DNA from: Nectonema munidae
Lineage: Eukaryota; Nematomorpha; Nectonematoida; Nectonematidae
DNA length: 64,000 nt
Assembly (NCBI GenBank): GCA_030549495.1
Contig: JAUIRK010000207.1
Location: 534,918 to 598,917, forward strand
Reading direction: 5' to 3'
The notes under the pieces are model-generated. The model did no database searches. It was not told the origin of the DNA and was given only the letters and a program-made list of their open reading frames with translations. Position numbers and translations under genes: made by a program. Of the stretch, positions 1 to 10,989 are shown piece after piece (positions within the stretch are counted from its first letter, which is position 1; every line of letters starts with the position of its first letter).

Positions 1-429
1 GATGAAGAACTTTTTTCAGAAGACTCAATATCAGAAAAGGAGGTGGTAGACATGAGAAGAAAAATCATGATGGATGAAAGTGAAAAATGTCAGCAAAAGC
101 CAGAAAGACTTATCCGGAAATTGTGTATGAACAAAATGCGCTCCTCAGTTTACCAATTGCGAAGTTTATCGATACATTGCACAAGCGCAGATAAAGATAT
201 AATAACAAATGTCGATATCGTGTGTTATAAGAGTACAACAAAACAGGATCATATTTTCTTCATATGTTGTTGTCTTGATCATTTCTTATTCGACACCATG
301 GTTGAAAGAGTTAAAGGTAAACACGAAAAACAAAAATTTATAATATATCAGCAGAGTTTGTTCACTCCTGAATCAATAAATGCATTTACCAGTTGTTTCG
401 AGAAGAGCACGAGGAATAAAAGTAAATAA
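1..429 (+). CDS. C-terminal part of an unrecognised protein (enters from left edge)
   Basis: The reading frame is open from base 1 to a TAA at 427-429, giving about 142 residues, so this is the 3' part of a coding exon whose beginning lies outside the window. The first residues are acidic (DEELFSEDSISEKEVVDM), followed by a basic stretch (PERLIRKLCMNKMR) and a cysteine-rich hydrophobic patch (HIFFICCCLDHFLFDTMVE). The tail is basic (KSTRNKSK). Base use is less AT-rich than the following DNA, which supports coding. The stop codon overlaps an AATAAA at 425-430, a possible polyadenylation signal. I do not recognise the family and see no signal peptide or clear membrane helix. It could also be a chance frame, but the length in such AT-rich DNA argues against that. 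Confidence 0.5.
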   Translation, partial: DEELFSEDSISEKEVVDMRRKIMMDESEKCQQKPERLIRKLCMNKMRSSVYQLRSLSIHCTSADKDIITNVDIVCYKSTTKQDHIFFICCCLDHFLFDTMVERVKGKHEKQKFIIYQQSLFTPESINAFTSCFEKSTRNKSK

Positions 430-877
430 AACCAAATTTTGATTATTCACAAGATAACAACAACAAAGTGAACGAGCTTCGTATTGTATATTTTTTCAGT
501 TACGTTGATTCAAGCGATGTGAGTTCGGAAGGTTTGAAAGTTACTAATATTTTTGCCGTTCGTTGGTAAATGATTGTAGCGCAGGTTTTTAAATCCGATC
601 CTTTCACGTTAGATGTCAAAAATTACTACTAGCTCATGCAGGTGGCGCATTAGTGCCTTATGGACAAAAATACCACCTATCTTAAAATTTTACTGCCACT
701 TACAAAGTTTAAAGTCTTATTCAGTCTGTTTTTGTTCACATCCTAATTAAAATTTTAACAAGTACTAGATCAAGTTTAACAAAATATAGATGGCGTTAAA
801 TTGATTAAATTTTTACCGTTAAAAATTACTTTTATAGAATGTTTTCTCCTTTTATTTTCGTATATTGTAACATAAAT
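430..877. other. Intergenic AT-rich DNA
   Basis: No coding sequence is seen. It would hold the 3' untranslated region of the left-edge gene. An 18-bp motif (ATATAGATGGCGTTAAAT, 784-801) recurs exactly in reverse at 36360-36377, and 17 bp of a near-copy lie at about 8327-8344. Confidence 0.5.
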
Positions 878-1022
878 TCTTGTAAAATAATATATATAAC
901 AAGCTATCCAGTAACAAGGACAGGTAGGCGTTTAGTGGGATGGAAAGTCCACGTAGATTTGGACTCAGCATTCCGGGCAGGCCACGATATCCGAAAGGAT
1001 GGGTGCGAACGCCACAAACAAC
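878..1022 (+). repeat. Structured GC-rich dispersed repeat, copy 1
   Basis: This GC-rich island in very AT-rich DNA is matched by a second, inverted copy at 28273-28356. Both copies start with TCTTGTAAAATAATATATAT and end with CACAAACAAC. The shared 3' core contains two adjacent hairpins: ATCC-GAAA-GGAT and GGTG-CGAA-CGCC. The 5' half of this copy adds GTCC...GGAC, which can pair, and GGCGTT, which can pair with AACGCC near the 3' end. Such nested pairing suggests an RNA-level function, as in SINEs or ribozyme-bearing retrotransposons. A canonical hammerhead core is not present on either strand, and tRNA A and B boxes are not convincing, so the family is unknown. Confidence 0.55.
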
Positions 1023-3247
1023 TTAATTAATTAATTAATAATTTTATTTTCAAGTAATTCATACAATTAACCCGTGGTATAATGACTTCACTATTTTCTG
1101 ATGAAAAAACATAATGGTGAAAATTGGACAAAATTGTATCCAGTCGTCAACGGCGTTAGTACAAAAATGTCCGTCAAGTGGGGGTTAAAGGATAATGAAT
1201 GGTGAAACTTGCATGTCACAAGTGTTTAAGGTTTGTTCTTGAGCAGAACTGAGCGCATCATAGTACTCAATTGCAATTAGCGCATCCTTTGATCGCGTCA
1301 ATCACAAACTCACGGTTCTCTTTATGGTCTTGTGATCGTGTCTTTTGATCTCGAAGTCAAAGGAGTCAAACTTCGAGGCAAAGGAAATTTAACAGAAATT
1401 TCACTTGTAGGGGACGGAACGAATATTCGACTTATCGGACTTTGAGTTAACCGAATCTTTTCACATTTAAACTATGGCTTTAGAGATGGGACTACGAAAA
1501 ACTACGACACAACCCAATGTTCGAGACGTCCGACTTCGAGACACCGAGATTTTACTATATACTTTGATTGAGTGATAAGCATAAAATCTAATATTCATGA
1601 CAGGAATAAATCAATAGAAAAAGGGTGCTGCATTGCATACCCAATATTCTATTTTGACATAAAACTATGCCTATCAATATGTGTTTTAATAGATTTTATT
1701 GACATTAGAACGTTAAAGAATAAAACTGAAAAGTATTGATTTTTGTAGCCGAACTCATTTTAATAATCTCATTTAAAACTTAATTACTTTCAATAAAATA
1801 GCAATCTAAATGATTAATTAATTAACTTGATAACTAACAAACTCTGATCCATGAAAAATTTTGGGTGAATATTATATTTCCATAATAAATCAACTTATTT
1901 TTATATGCAAAATTCTTTTCTTGGCAAAATATATCTCATATAAAACATGGGAAAAAATTGTTTATTGTTAATTGTGTTTTATACCTGGATAAACGGCTCT
2001 AAATCACGCACTAACTAACTGTGTCCGATCGCTAAATGCACATATGAGTTATTTTTTAGCTCGGTTGAGAAAAAGGAGATTTAAAAAGAAAATTATATGA
2101 AAAAAAATTATTTTTTTTTACTTTTTTTTAATTTTTTATTATTATTTTTATCTTAATCTAAGCTTGGTGAGTATTTTCATTTATAATATATTATGATGCA
2201 TGCACTTTTAGAGAAGAAGCGGATCTGGAGATTTTTGATTGTAAATTCATTCCTATAGAGTATAGACAAATCCATTGACAAATGATTTAACCAATTTTAT
2301 ATATATTTTTATTTTTTTATTTCACTTTGGTTTACAATTTTTTAATTTATTTTTTGCAAAAGTTACCTTTTTTTATTTTCAATTCTTCTGTATATAAAAT
2401 AAAGTTTAACAACATTATAAATTAAAATTTATTAAAAAAAATCACAAAAATTGTTTTGTTAAATCATTTATAGACAAAATATTTACGTAATTTTTGAAAA
2501 AGTGAAAATAATGAAAAAGTTTGAATTTTGCATAATTTAAAATGAAAAAATATTTTAATAGTTAATTTTTCCAAAAAGTAAATTATAAAAAAAATTACGT
2601 GAGTATATTAAGTTACATAACTATAGTGAAAATATATAATAAAAAAAAAGTAAAAATTATTGATTAATATTCAGTAATGAATTTACACTTTACCGAAACT
2701 TCTTATCTTTTTCAGTACACAAAAAAACATTCCAAAAGAATCTATCCAATGGCATACCTTGTTATAAACAACATCATGTTATAACGCTTTGTGGCATATA
2801 AAGATCCTTCATCCTACTTCAATTTTGTACCTATTTTTTTCTAAAAAAAAAAGATAAAATTTAAAAGTAATCATTAAGTTAATAGATGTTTTTTTTAAAT
2901 TTATTTATCATCATAAATATATTTTGACTATTCTTCGAATATTTAAACAATTAATCTGTACAAATATAATTAATACCTTCTTATTTTGTGGTTTATCGAG
3001 AAGTTTGAAATAACTTTTTAAAAAGTTTGTCATAAATATCTGGTTTCCTTATTAATTAATATGTCAATAACGAAAGATGAAAGCAACAAAAATGAGTGAA
3101 TACGTATAAAAAATACAAGCTACACATTATGTCACTTGTTTATGAAAAAGGAAAAAACTTGATCTTTGAGCTAAGCGTATCAAAAGATAGTATTGCGTGT
3201 TCGGCATGATCCCTTATTGAAAAGCTTCTTGAATCACTTGTTAGAAG
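1023..3247. other. Non-coding AT-rich stretch
   Basis: It begins with a short TTAA tetranucleotide run (1023-1038). The piece at about 1140-1560 is less AT-rich with no open frame. The rest is simple A/T-rich DNA with no gene, RNA gene or clear repeat boundary. Confidence 0.5.
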
Positions 3248-3255
3248 CATTAGAG

Positions 3256-3720
3256 CAGTGGTTCCCAACCGGGGGTCCATAGACCCCTAGGGGTCCATGG
3301 AAGAATTCCAAGGGGTCCATGGAAATTCTACTTCTCACTACTTATGCTGAATCTTCTTTAATATACTTCTATTTTCCAAATCAATATAAATATATATATT
3401 TAGAGCTTTTTAAATAAATATTTTCTTCCCTTTTTAAAGTTTTATATTTTGTATGTTTATATATCGTTTTTATTAGTTACAATATTTTTGAAAAATTTAT
3501 ATTTTAATTGGAAAAAAATTGTATTCACATTTTATGTCAGGCTTTACGATTTCTCTGATTTCATATGAATAAGAATACGATTTAATCAGATGATACAATC
3601 ATTTTTGGCATAAAAATCTTTGATTAATTTTGTTGGCTCAAACTATTCATTGGTAGGGGTCCACAGGTAAAAAAGTGACTGGAAAAGGGGGAACGGGATA
3701 AAAAAGGTTGGGAACCAAGG
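3256..3720 (+). mobile_element. Non-autonomous hAT element (MITE), copy 1
   Basis: A 465-bp element begins CAGTGGTTCCCAACC and ends GGTTGGGAACCAAGG, which are inverted repeats typical of hAT elements. It is flanked on both sides by the exact 8-bp duplication CATTAGAG (3248-3255 and 3721-3728), the target-site length of hAT transposases. Inside it has no coding capacity. Near the left end it carries repeated GGGGTCCATGG words. A second copy in the opposite orientation is at 56663-57130. Confidence 0.9.
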
Positions 3721-3728
3721 CATTAGAG

Positions 3729-5531
3729 GGATGCAACTTCTCCGCAATGAAAAAGATTAAGGAGACGATGAGAAGGATCACAGGCAAAAATGTTCAAAAT
3801 GGTTTTTGATACAAAAAAATGAAACGATTTACATAAAATGTAAAAGTTGTTACAAAGGAGGCGTATTATATATATATATATATATATATTTTATTCATTT
3901 TTCATGAGAAATTTTTATCTAATAAAAATGAAAAATTGCAAAAAAATTTCTCCCCTTTTTTAATATTTTAACTCGAAAAATTTTAAACAGAGCGTGTTAC
4001 AGATTTCAAATTGGTTTGAGTTATATTTATCTATAAATAACCTCCACTCATTTGGTTCATATGACATCTTAAGGGCACCGAATAGGCCTTTGATATCATT
4101 ACAGTAAGTCAAGTTGTTTTCTAAAGTGAAGAACTTCTCTAGATCTGCAGAACGCTTTCTAAACACACTAATTCAAACATCTTAATCCAACGTGTGCCAT
4201 TGTCGTAAACGTGAAGCCAAGAGTTCACTCTGTTGCTTTAAGCTTTTTTTGTAAGTGTTAGATCACGAACAAAATCATTGAGTTCCAGTTGGGTGATGAG
4301 ATGTGGTGGTTTCTTATCAGATTCAAGCTGTGTCGTATACGTTGTACCATGAGATTCTGAATCTTCTGAGTTGCTGTTCTCATCGCTTGGTAGTTCAGAG
4401 GGCGGCTGTGGTACAAGAATATCACTTGAATGTAGAACTTGGCGAATAGCAGACGGAAGATCTGAATATACGAAAGATTTTTTGCCTTTTCCCTTACAAC
4501 CTGCAGGAAAAAAATAAAATTGAAATTACTTTACATGAAAAATTAAGCAATTAATACCTACCTTTAATCCGTTAATCAGAAATAGCAATATGTTGAATGG
4601 TCTTTAGGCTCCCTCCAGACCATTGGTACACCAAACATGAGCCCAGTCCCTTTGCCTTTTACCTAGGCAGAAAGAGAACTTGTACATTTAACACAGCATA
4701 TGTGAGGTGCCCAGTTTTTGTCTTGGTGACCAACTTTACATCCAAAGTACAACTCCTAACGTTTCTTGACACGGGTAATCAACTGCTTTTTGCATCGCTT
4801 TAATGTAACTAAACTTTAACGTAATTTTAGATAGATAGACAAAGAATGCTTTGCTTTTTACAAAAAAGTGGAGGGTCTCAAGAAAAAAAAACAAGTTCCA
4901 TATTCGTGATCTACGCAAAAAATACTTTTAGAAAAAAGAAAAATACTTTCCCCATTTTTTTCATTGTTAGACAGTGAAATCAAACTTTTGTTATATTCTT
5001 CTTTTTGAAATGTAGAAAATGAGTAAAGTTATTTTACATTTTAGATTTTAGACTTTTTTTCAAGATTATAGAAAGTTTACATTATTTTTGCTGCATCATA
5101 TTTATCATATTTATTTTTACATCATATAGCTTAAATCCAAAGTCTCTCTCTTCTTTGTCTCCGGGATCTTTTTTTGAAGGCTTTTTAGAAAAATGAAGCA
5201 TTTTTCTGTCAATCAATTTTAGTATTATTTATTACTTATTATTTCATTTAGCTTAAAGGTAAAAGTTCTTTTTCCAAATTGATTATGTTACAAATTGTTA
5301 TCTATCTTTTTGAAAAAAATAAATATTATTTAAATATGGCAAGTTGATCACGTCTCCGTAATCATCATTCACATAGAGAACTCATATGCTTGTGTGGGTC
5401 CTTTTTAAGGTAGGAAGCACAATATAGTTAAATCCCTATAAAACGTGATTTGAATTCTCATGCCCATTGCTCAATTTTCTACAATCGCCTTTCAAAAGGC
5501 ATAGAACACGCGATAAGCTAGTTAAGGTTTA
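3729..5531. other. Non-coding stretch with one fossil protein fragment
   Basis: It includes a TA dinucleotide run (about 3867-3889) and the coding fossil listed at 3960-4500. The part from 4510 to 5530 shows no gene or clear repeat. Confidence 0.45.
3960..4500 (-). pseudogene. Broken fragment of a repetitive invertebrate protein family
   Basis: Read on the minus strand, the region gives coding-like blocks in this order: a serine/acid-rich linker, PPHLITQLELNDFVRDL, SADLEKFFTLENNLTYCNDI and MSYEPNEWRLFID. I recall the last block (x-EWRLFIDSSK) from a multicopy family of uncharacterised proteins in arthropods and cnidarians that behaves like a mobile-element product. The blocks do not form one open frame, so this is a fossil. 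The family's exact nature is not established to me. Confidence 0.5.
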
Positions 5532-5539
5532 GTCTAGTT

Positions 5540-7453
5540 CAGCGCGTCTTAATCTTTTTCATTTGCCGACCCATTTTACATACGACAAACACTCGCGACC
5601 GAACATGAATAAAAATAATAAGAAGGATAATAAAAACCGTTATTATCTAACTTTGATTTAAGAAATCAAAATGCTTTTTATTGATTTACAAAAGAAAGGT
5701 GTTATATATTACAATGTTTTAATTTGACAAATAAGTTACAATTAATGAGAACGTTGCGTTTGAAGTTTTCTAGAAAGCTCTTCAAAACATTGAAAGCAAA
5801 GTGGACGCCTTTTTCCAATGGACGCCTTATTCCTAGAACCTTCAAAACGGGGTTTTATTGTTAACAGATAACATTGCATGTCGTGCTCCGGTGATAAACG
5901 ATTTAAATATTTATTTTTAACAGCCATAAGAGCTGAAAAACAAGTGTCACACAAATACGTTTTTGGGAAATGAAGAAGGAATTAAGTGCTTGGAAACCCA
6001 CCACTTCTTTTTCTTTATAAATCTTTGTCCAGAAAGCACTCAAAGTTTCGGTTTTAAAATCATATTCAAGAGCTTTGTCGTTTTTTATTTCAATTAGTTG
6101 CTCTTCTAATTGTTAGATATCAGAAATTTCCTGAGGTAGATCTTCAATTTTCACATCAAATGGATTTCTGAACAGGCTATTGATGGACATATCTTCGGGA
6201 ATGTATTTTTGGAATGCGCACATTATTTTTTCCAGACTACGCTACAATTTCTTTGACTTCAAGGAAGCCTCATGGATTGTCTGCAAAATCAAAATAAGTT
6301 TGGGAAATGATTAAGTTATTCCAACGGAAATATTTCGTTTCCATAAGCTGAGCTTCTCTTTGAATGCTGTCAACTTTTCTGCTGTTCCTACCAGTGTCTC
6401 ATTTCGGCCTTGCATTGATGTATTCAAGTTGTTAATTTCTGTAAAAATGTCTGTGCTGTACGCCAATCGTAAAAGCCATTTTGAATTGTCAAACCTATAG
6501 AAGCAAGTTGGTGTTTTTGATCCACAAAAATATCTGAACTTCTGCTCTCATTTCCAGTGTCCTCTGAAGAACTTTCCCTTGAGATAACCATCGAACTCAG
6601 AATGGTAGAGCAAATGGGCATGTTCTGAGCCAAAATCTTCGTACATCCAATTAAAATAACTGTATAATCTTTAAATTACAACATTTAACTCGGTGAAGAA
6701 GGCAGTGAAGAATAAGTACTTCTGGGTTCACATTTTTAACTCGCCTTGTAAATCCCTGACGAGCTCCAAGCATGACTGATGCACCATCACAACACATACT
6801 GTAACATTAATTCCAGGATAGTCCTTCATCTTTTAAAAAGAATCCACCATTTTAAATATGTCTTCACCAGTTGTGGTAGTATGAAGCGGCTTGCCAAAGA
6901 GAAATTCTTCTTTCATATCGTCTGTTCCTTGATATCTTACATACACCATCAGTTGAGCATCATTATTCATTACTAATGTCCATCGATTCATCCAACTGAA
7001 GACTAAATTAACCACTCTTTTTCAAAGTCTCAATTAATTGACTTTTGATATCGCTTGACATGTCAACAAAGCGAGAATGAACTGTGTCATTCGACAATGG
7101 TATCTCTTGAATTTTCTTAGTCACATCATCTCCAAATTATTACTGTAAATGTGTCAGAGTTGCAATACTTCTGTTAATTGCGCTCGCCCTATAACATAAT
7201 AGAAACTAGGTAGGAGGCACTTGGTATGCATTGCATTGTTTTTACTTGCAATTACAAGTGTATACATCAGTTGCATGAACGAGAGAATAGCGAATTGATT
7301 CGTAAATTTATTGATTTCTACTCGTATAATTAAGTTTTATTTTTGTTATTTCAAGATTTTTTATCTTCCCCTTTTTCTCATTGGCCCTTGGCGACCCAAA
7401 AAAATTGCCAGACAACCCAAATTTGGGTCGCGACGCAGGGTTAAGAATCGCTG
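5540..7453 (-). mobile_element. hAT transposon with decayed FAM200/ZBED5-type transposase
   Basis: The element is bounded by CAGCGcgTCTTAA at the left and TTAAGAatCGCTG at the right, and flanked by a perfect 8-bp duplication GTCTAGTT (5532-5539 and 7454-7461). On the minus strand it encodes pieces of a hAT transposase. From N to C terminus these are NNAQLMVYVRY, KEEFLFGKPL, TTTGEDIFKMV (about 6833-7015), NNLNTSMQGRNETLVG (about 6380-6440) and SALMAVKNKYLNRL (5742-5954). These match the FAM200/ZBED5/SCAND3 group of domesticated and active hAT transposases from memory. The frame is interrupted several times, so it cannot make a whole enzyme, and the BED finger region is not evident. Confidence 0.85.
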
Positions 7454-7461
7454 GTCTAGTT

Positions 7462-10400
7462 AAAGGATGGGGAATCTTTTTGTGCATGAAGAACATCTTA
7501 CAATTCATGATCCCTCATAGAGACTGTCTTTTATCGCTTCTAAGATGAAGCATTTTATCAGTCAGTCTAATCTAATAAAAGAGAGACATGTTTAAAATAG
7601 AAATCTAAGTCATGTGACTTTCAAATAATTTACTTTAGTAATAATGGCACAGGCAAGCATGGTACTTTTTATATAAATTAATTTTTGTTTGGAGAAAGCA
7701 ATTTGATTTCAGGCTTAAACATAATCGCTCTTACTTTCAATTCGTCTCCAAAATCATCGCCTGTCAAACAAGTTGTCTACGAACACTTGATTTGCGACGA
7801 GTAAAAATGTCCATTGACAACAGCATGTCGAAACTCTCTCTTTCAATAAGCCCTTCAATGAGTTACATTTTTAGCTGGTCTGACACATCAACTAAATGAG
7901 GATACACACATCAAAGAGCGTATAAGGCGCGACTATGGATGCTTCCAAAGGTCGTATGTGGTCCCTCGTCTTCGTCTAGTCATCATACGAAGGTAGCTTG
8001 GGAAAAAGAAAGCTCAGGCGTATATAGATGTGACGCAATTCAGTGTGTTGAAGAAGAAGTAGAACAGTCAGTAACAGGGTGCGCAGGTTGTCAATCTTTT
8101 CAATCAAGAGATGACTGTGTTGGAAAAGGAAAATGATATTTTTGTTGAAGAATTCAATTGTGTTTGTAGAAAGTAATCGTTTGTGTTTATATACTCACAA
8201 CGCATATACATGTCAGATTTATTACATATATGCACTTTGTTTTGTTTGCGTCACGAGCAAAGTGAAAACAAAGTGGAATGAGTGTCTGCAAACACTACAC
8301 AATCATTTCATTATGCTTTGAGGAGTTTAGATGGCGTTAAATGGAGAAGAGGTAAGCCAGGCACAAAGTTGTTTAGATAAAGGAAAAGGCCTTTGATACA
8401 AAGTGTTTTATTGTTTTTTTGGAAGGGAAGGGAGTCATCGAATCAAATGCACTCTAGAGGAGGGTGTGGTCGAGAGTAGCCAATAGTGTGACTTCTTGTG
8501 TAGTCGTTTGTAGTGAAATTTGATTGCCATCTTCATTTCTCTATCTTCATCGAATCAAGGAAAAGCAATGCAGTGGAGATAGCTTCATTGTCCCCTTTTG
8601 CTTTCTTGTTATTGCAACCACTTTTCAATTGAGAATCCTTTTTCTATTCTCTCAAAATTTCATTCTACAAAATGTATTTAGAAAAACTCCATCCACGAAA
8701 TCTCATGTGTTATTTGACGTTGGCTGTCACAATTAGCGTAAGAATGATAATTATTTCATTTTTTTAAATACATGATATTTTAAGTATTACCACTAGTCAG
8801 TATATTGATCCTTTCTTTGTCCAAACACTTTAAAAAATTTATTTGTTCGTTGAACATTCTAATTAAATATTTAAATGTTATTGCTACTTTTCTTCTAGTT
8901 CCCAGTAAACTTTAAATACAAATAATGTGGAGAAAACAGTTATAAACTTATTTCAATATATAAATGAAGGGGATCTACTTCATTGAATGAAAAAAGTTTA
9001 ATATATACTGTGGGAGTAAGATCTTTTGATGACCATAGTTCTCGAATTTTTATCCTACAATAACATTTCAATAAAAAATTTTAATTTTTTTTCTATTTCA
9101 TTTTATTTAAAATAAATTTTTAAATCAGTAAAGTCTGAAAAAATAAGGATCTTAAATATCTTTCATTGTTGGCATAGAAGTTAAAAAATATCATGTCGTA
9201 GTAATGGGTAGTTTGTTGCTTGAGTAGATATAAAGATTGATCTTTAATAATTATTTAAAAGGGATCTTTAATAATTATAATTAGTTCATCTTTGTTTTTA
9301 AATTACATTACTTGTTTCAAAAATACAAAATGTAAAATATCTTAGGCGGAATATTGCCGATATTACTAGAGACAAAATGGATCAAGGGATTTGAAAAGAT
9401 CATATTTTGTACAATAAAGTAACTTTTTATATCAAGCCAAAATTTTTAATCATAAAGTCAAAAATTGATTTTTTTAAGCAAAAATATAACTAAATTTTAA
9501 ACATGTTGTTATAATTTCACATCAGCTAAAAAAAATTTTTCTAAACTAAAAGTTATAATTTATAATATAAAGCTTACAGATAATGTTTAATACCTTCTTA
9601 TATAAAAACAGCAGAAAACTGCTTTTATTAGACTTGGGCCTTTGGTAAATTCATAAGAATGCACTTTTCTTATAATTTTAATTTCAAAATTTTTGACTTA
9701 ATATTGAAAATAGTTCACATTTAGTCTTACGAGTGAGGAAACATATGTTATGCCTGAATAACTCTAACTCACATGCAAACATATAACTTGAATATAATAA
9801 TTATTTTGCTTTTCGATGCCAGCTGAATCATATGGTAAAAAATACGCACTTTAACCAGAGTATAAATAGTATAAATGTTTCCTATTATGAAAAAAGTAAT
9901 GAAATTTACCTTTAGATCTATGGATTCTGAGTATCTTTAAAAGGTGGGAATGACATCAAAAAGAACGTATTAATCAAGATATACCCATATTAATATGAAA
10001 TTAAGAGAGAGAGAGAGAGTTTAAAAGATTTAAATTAAAGCAAAACAATCTCTAGACATTAAATTAGTAAGCATATTTCTCTTTCTTGTATAGTAAAATT
10101 TGAAATTATACTCACATGTGAACAGGTCCACTTTATTATGTCATGCAGTCTATCAAAAAACTTTATACAAGTATGGTCCATAGATTTAACATATGTTAAT
10201 TTTATAAGTAAAGTGATGAAGGGTCATATTTGTTTGAAAAAATACACAAAAAAAGATTTAAAAAAGAATACACTTTAATTAAAACACCAATTTTCAACTG
10301 TACGAATCTTTATCAAGTTAAAATACTTAATGTAGTTTGTAATAAGATATCTTGGGTGGAGAAGAGAATTGCTTTAAATCTGAGATGAGGTTCATAAGCC

Positions 10401-10602
10401 GGAGTTGTAGAAGGAGGCAAATTGTTGGTGTGGGGAGTTGTATTAGAAGTACGAAGTATAGTTAAAGCAAATAATATGTATAGTAATCCTTTTACGAGAT
10501 GCAGCCTCACAATAGTCCTATTCTTACTCCGGAATAGTATGCGAAATATAATATATATGAATGCATAGTGTTTGTATTAAGGTTTATTATTATTTATAAG
10601 GA
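7462..10602. other. Intergenic stretch upstream of the EGF/ZP gene
   Basis: No supported gene. The segment 7900-8740 is less AT-rich and has short open frames at 7939-8136 and 8524-8736, neither with a recognisable domain. A GA dinucleotide run lies at about 10005-10019. The promoter of the downstream gene should be here, but I see no clear TATA and initiator pair. Confidence 0.45.
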
Positions 10603-10989
10603 ATGAGTGATAGCGATGGGTTCATTCTAGCAATATTGATTTTGACAATTCTTTCGTATAACATTTTTGCAGTATCGTACGTATGCAAGTAGACTCTTCT
10701 TTTTATGTTTCTTTAAAAACAAGTAGGAATAGGATTGACAAAGCTTTTTGCAAAATTATTATTTTTGAATTTGATTTTAATGTTAATTTTACTTTGAAGA
10801 CCCTTGTGACAAGCATAATCCCCGTGGACAAGGCCTTCATCATAGATCACGAGCTTGGCATGTTTGCGTGCAAATCTGCCATAAACTCAAATGAAGCGCT
10901 AACTTTATTCAACATTTCCTCTCTTTGTGACAGCAAAGTCGATTGCAGCAACGCCTTGGACGAAGAAAGGGACAAATTGGAGTGCAGAG
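10603..10989 (+). CDS. EGF/ZP gene exons 1-2: signal peptide and LDLa-like segment
   Basis: Exon 1 (10603-10680) starts at ATG and encodes [16 protein letters not shown] followed by [10 protein letters not shown], a typical signal sequence, then a GTATGC donor. The frame closes at once after the donor (GTA TGC AAG TAG), which supports splicing there. Exon 2 (10800-10989) starts after a T-rich tract ending in AAG and keeps phase 0. It contains MFACKSAIN and [17 protein letters not shown] followed by RDKLEC, resembling the second half of an LDL-receptor class A module (C-D-x-x-x-D-C-x(4)-D-E), though the usual first cysteine is not evident. The donor AGAG/GTAATC leaves phase 1, matching the following EGF exons. 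Confidence 0.75.

Noticed and set aside
878-1022. Hammerhead ribozyme or tRNA-like gene
   Set aside because: The invariant CTGANGA...GAAA core is absent on both strands, and A and B boxes match poorly, so it is listed only as a structured repeat.
10313-10510. Minus-strand frame with a signal-peptide-like start (RLHLVKGLLYILFALTIL)
   Set aside because: It begins at GTG, not ATG, and no usable in-frame ATG, splice partner or domain was found; it lies just upstream of the EGF/ZP gene on the other strand.
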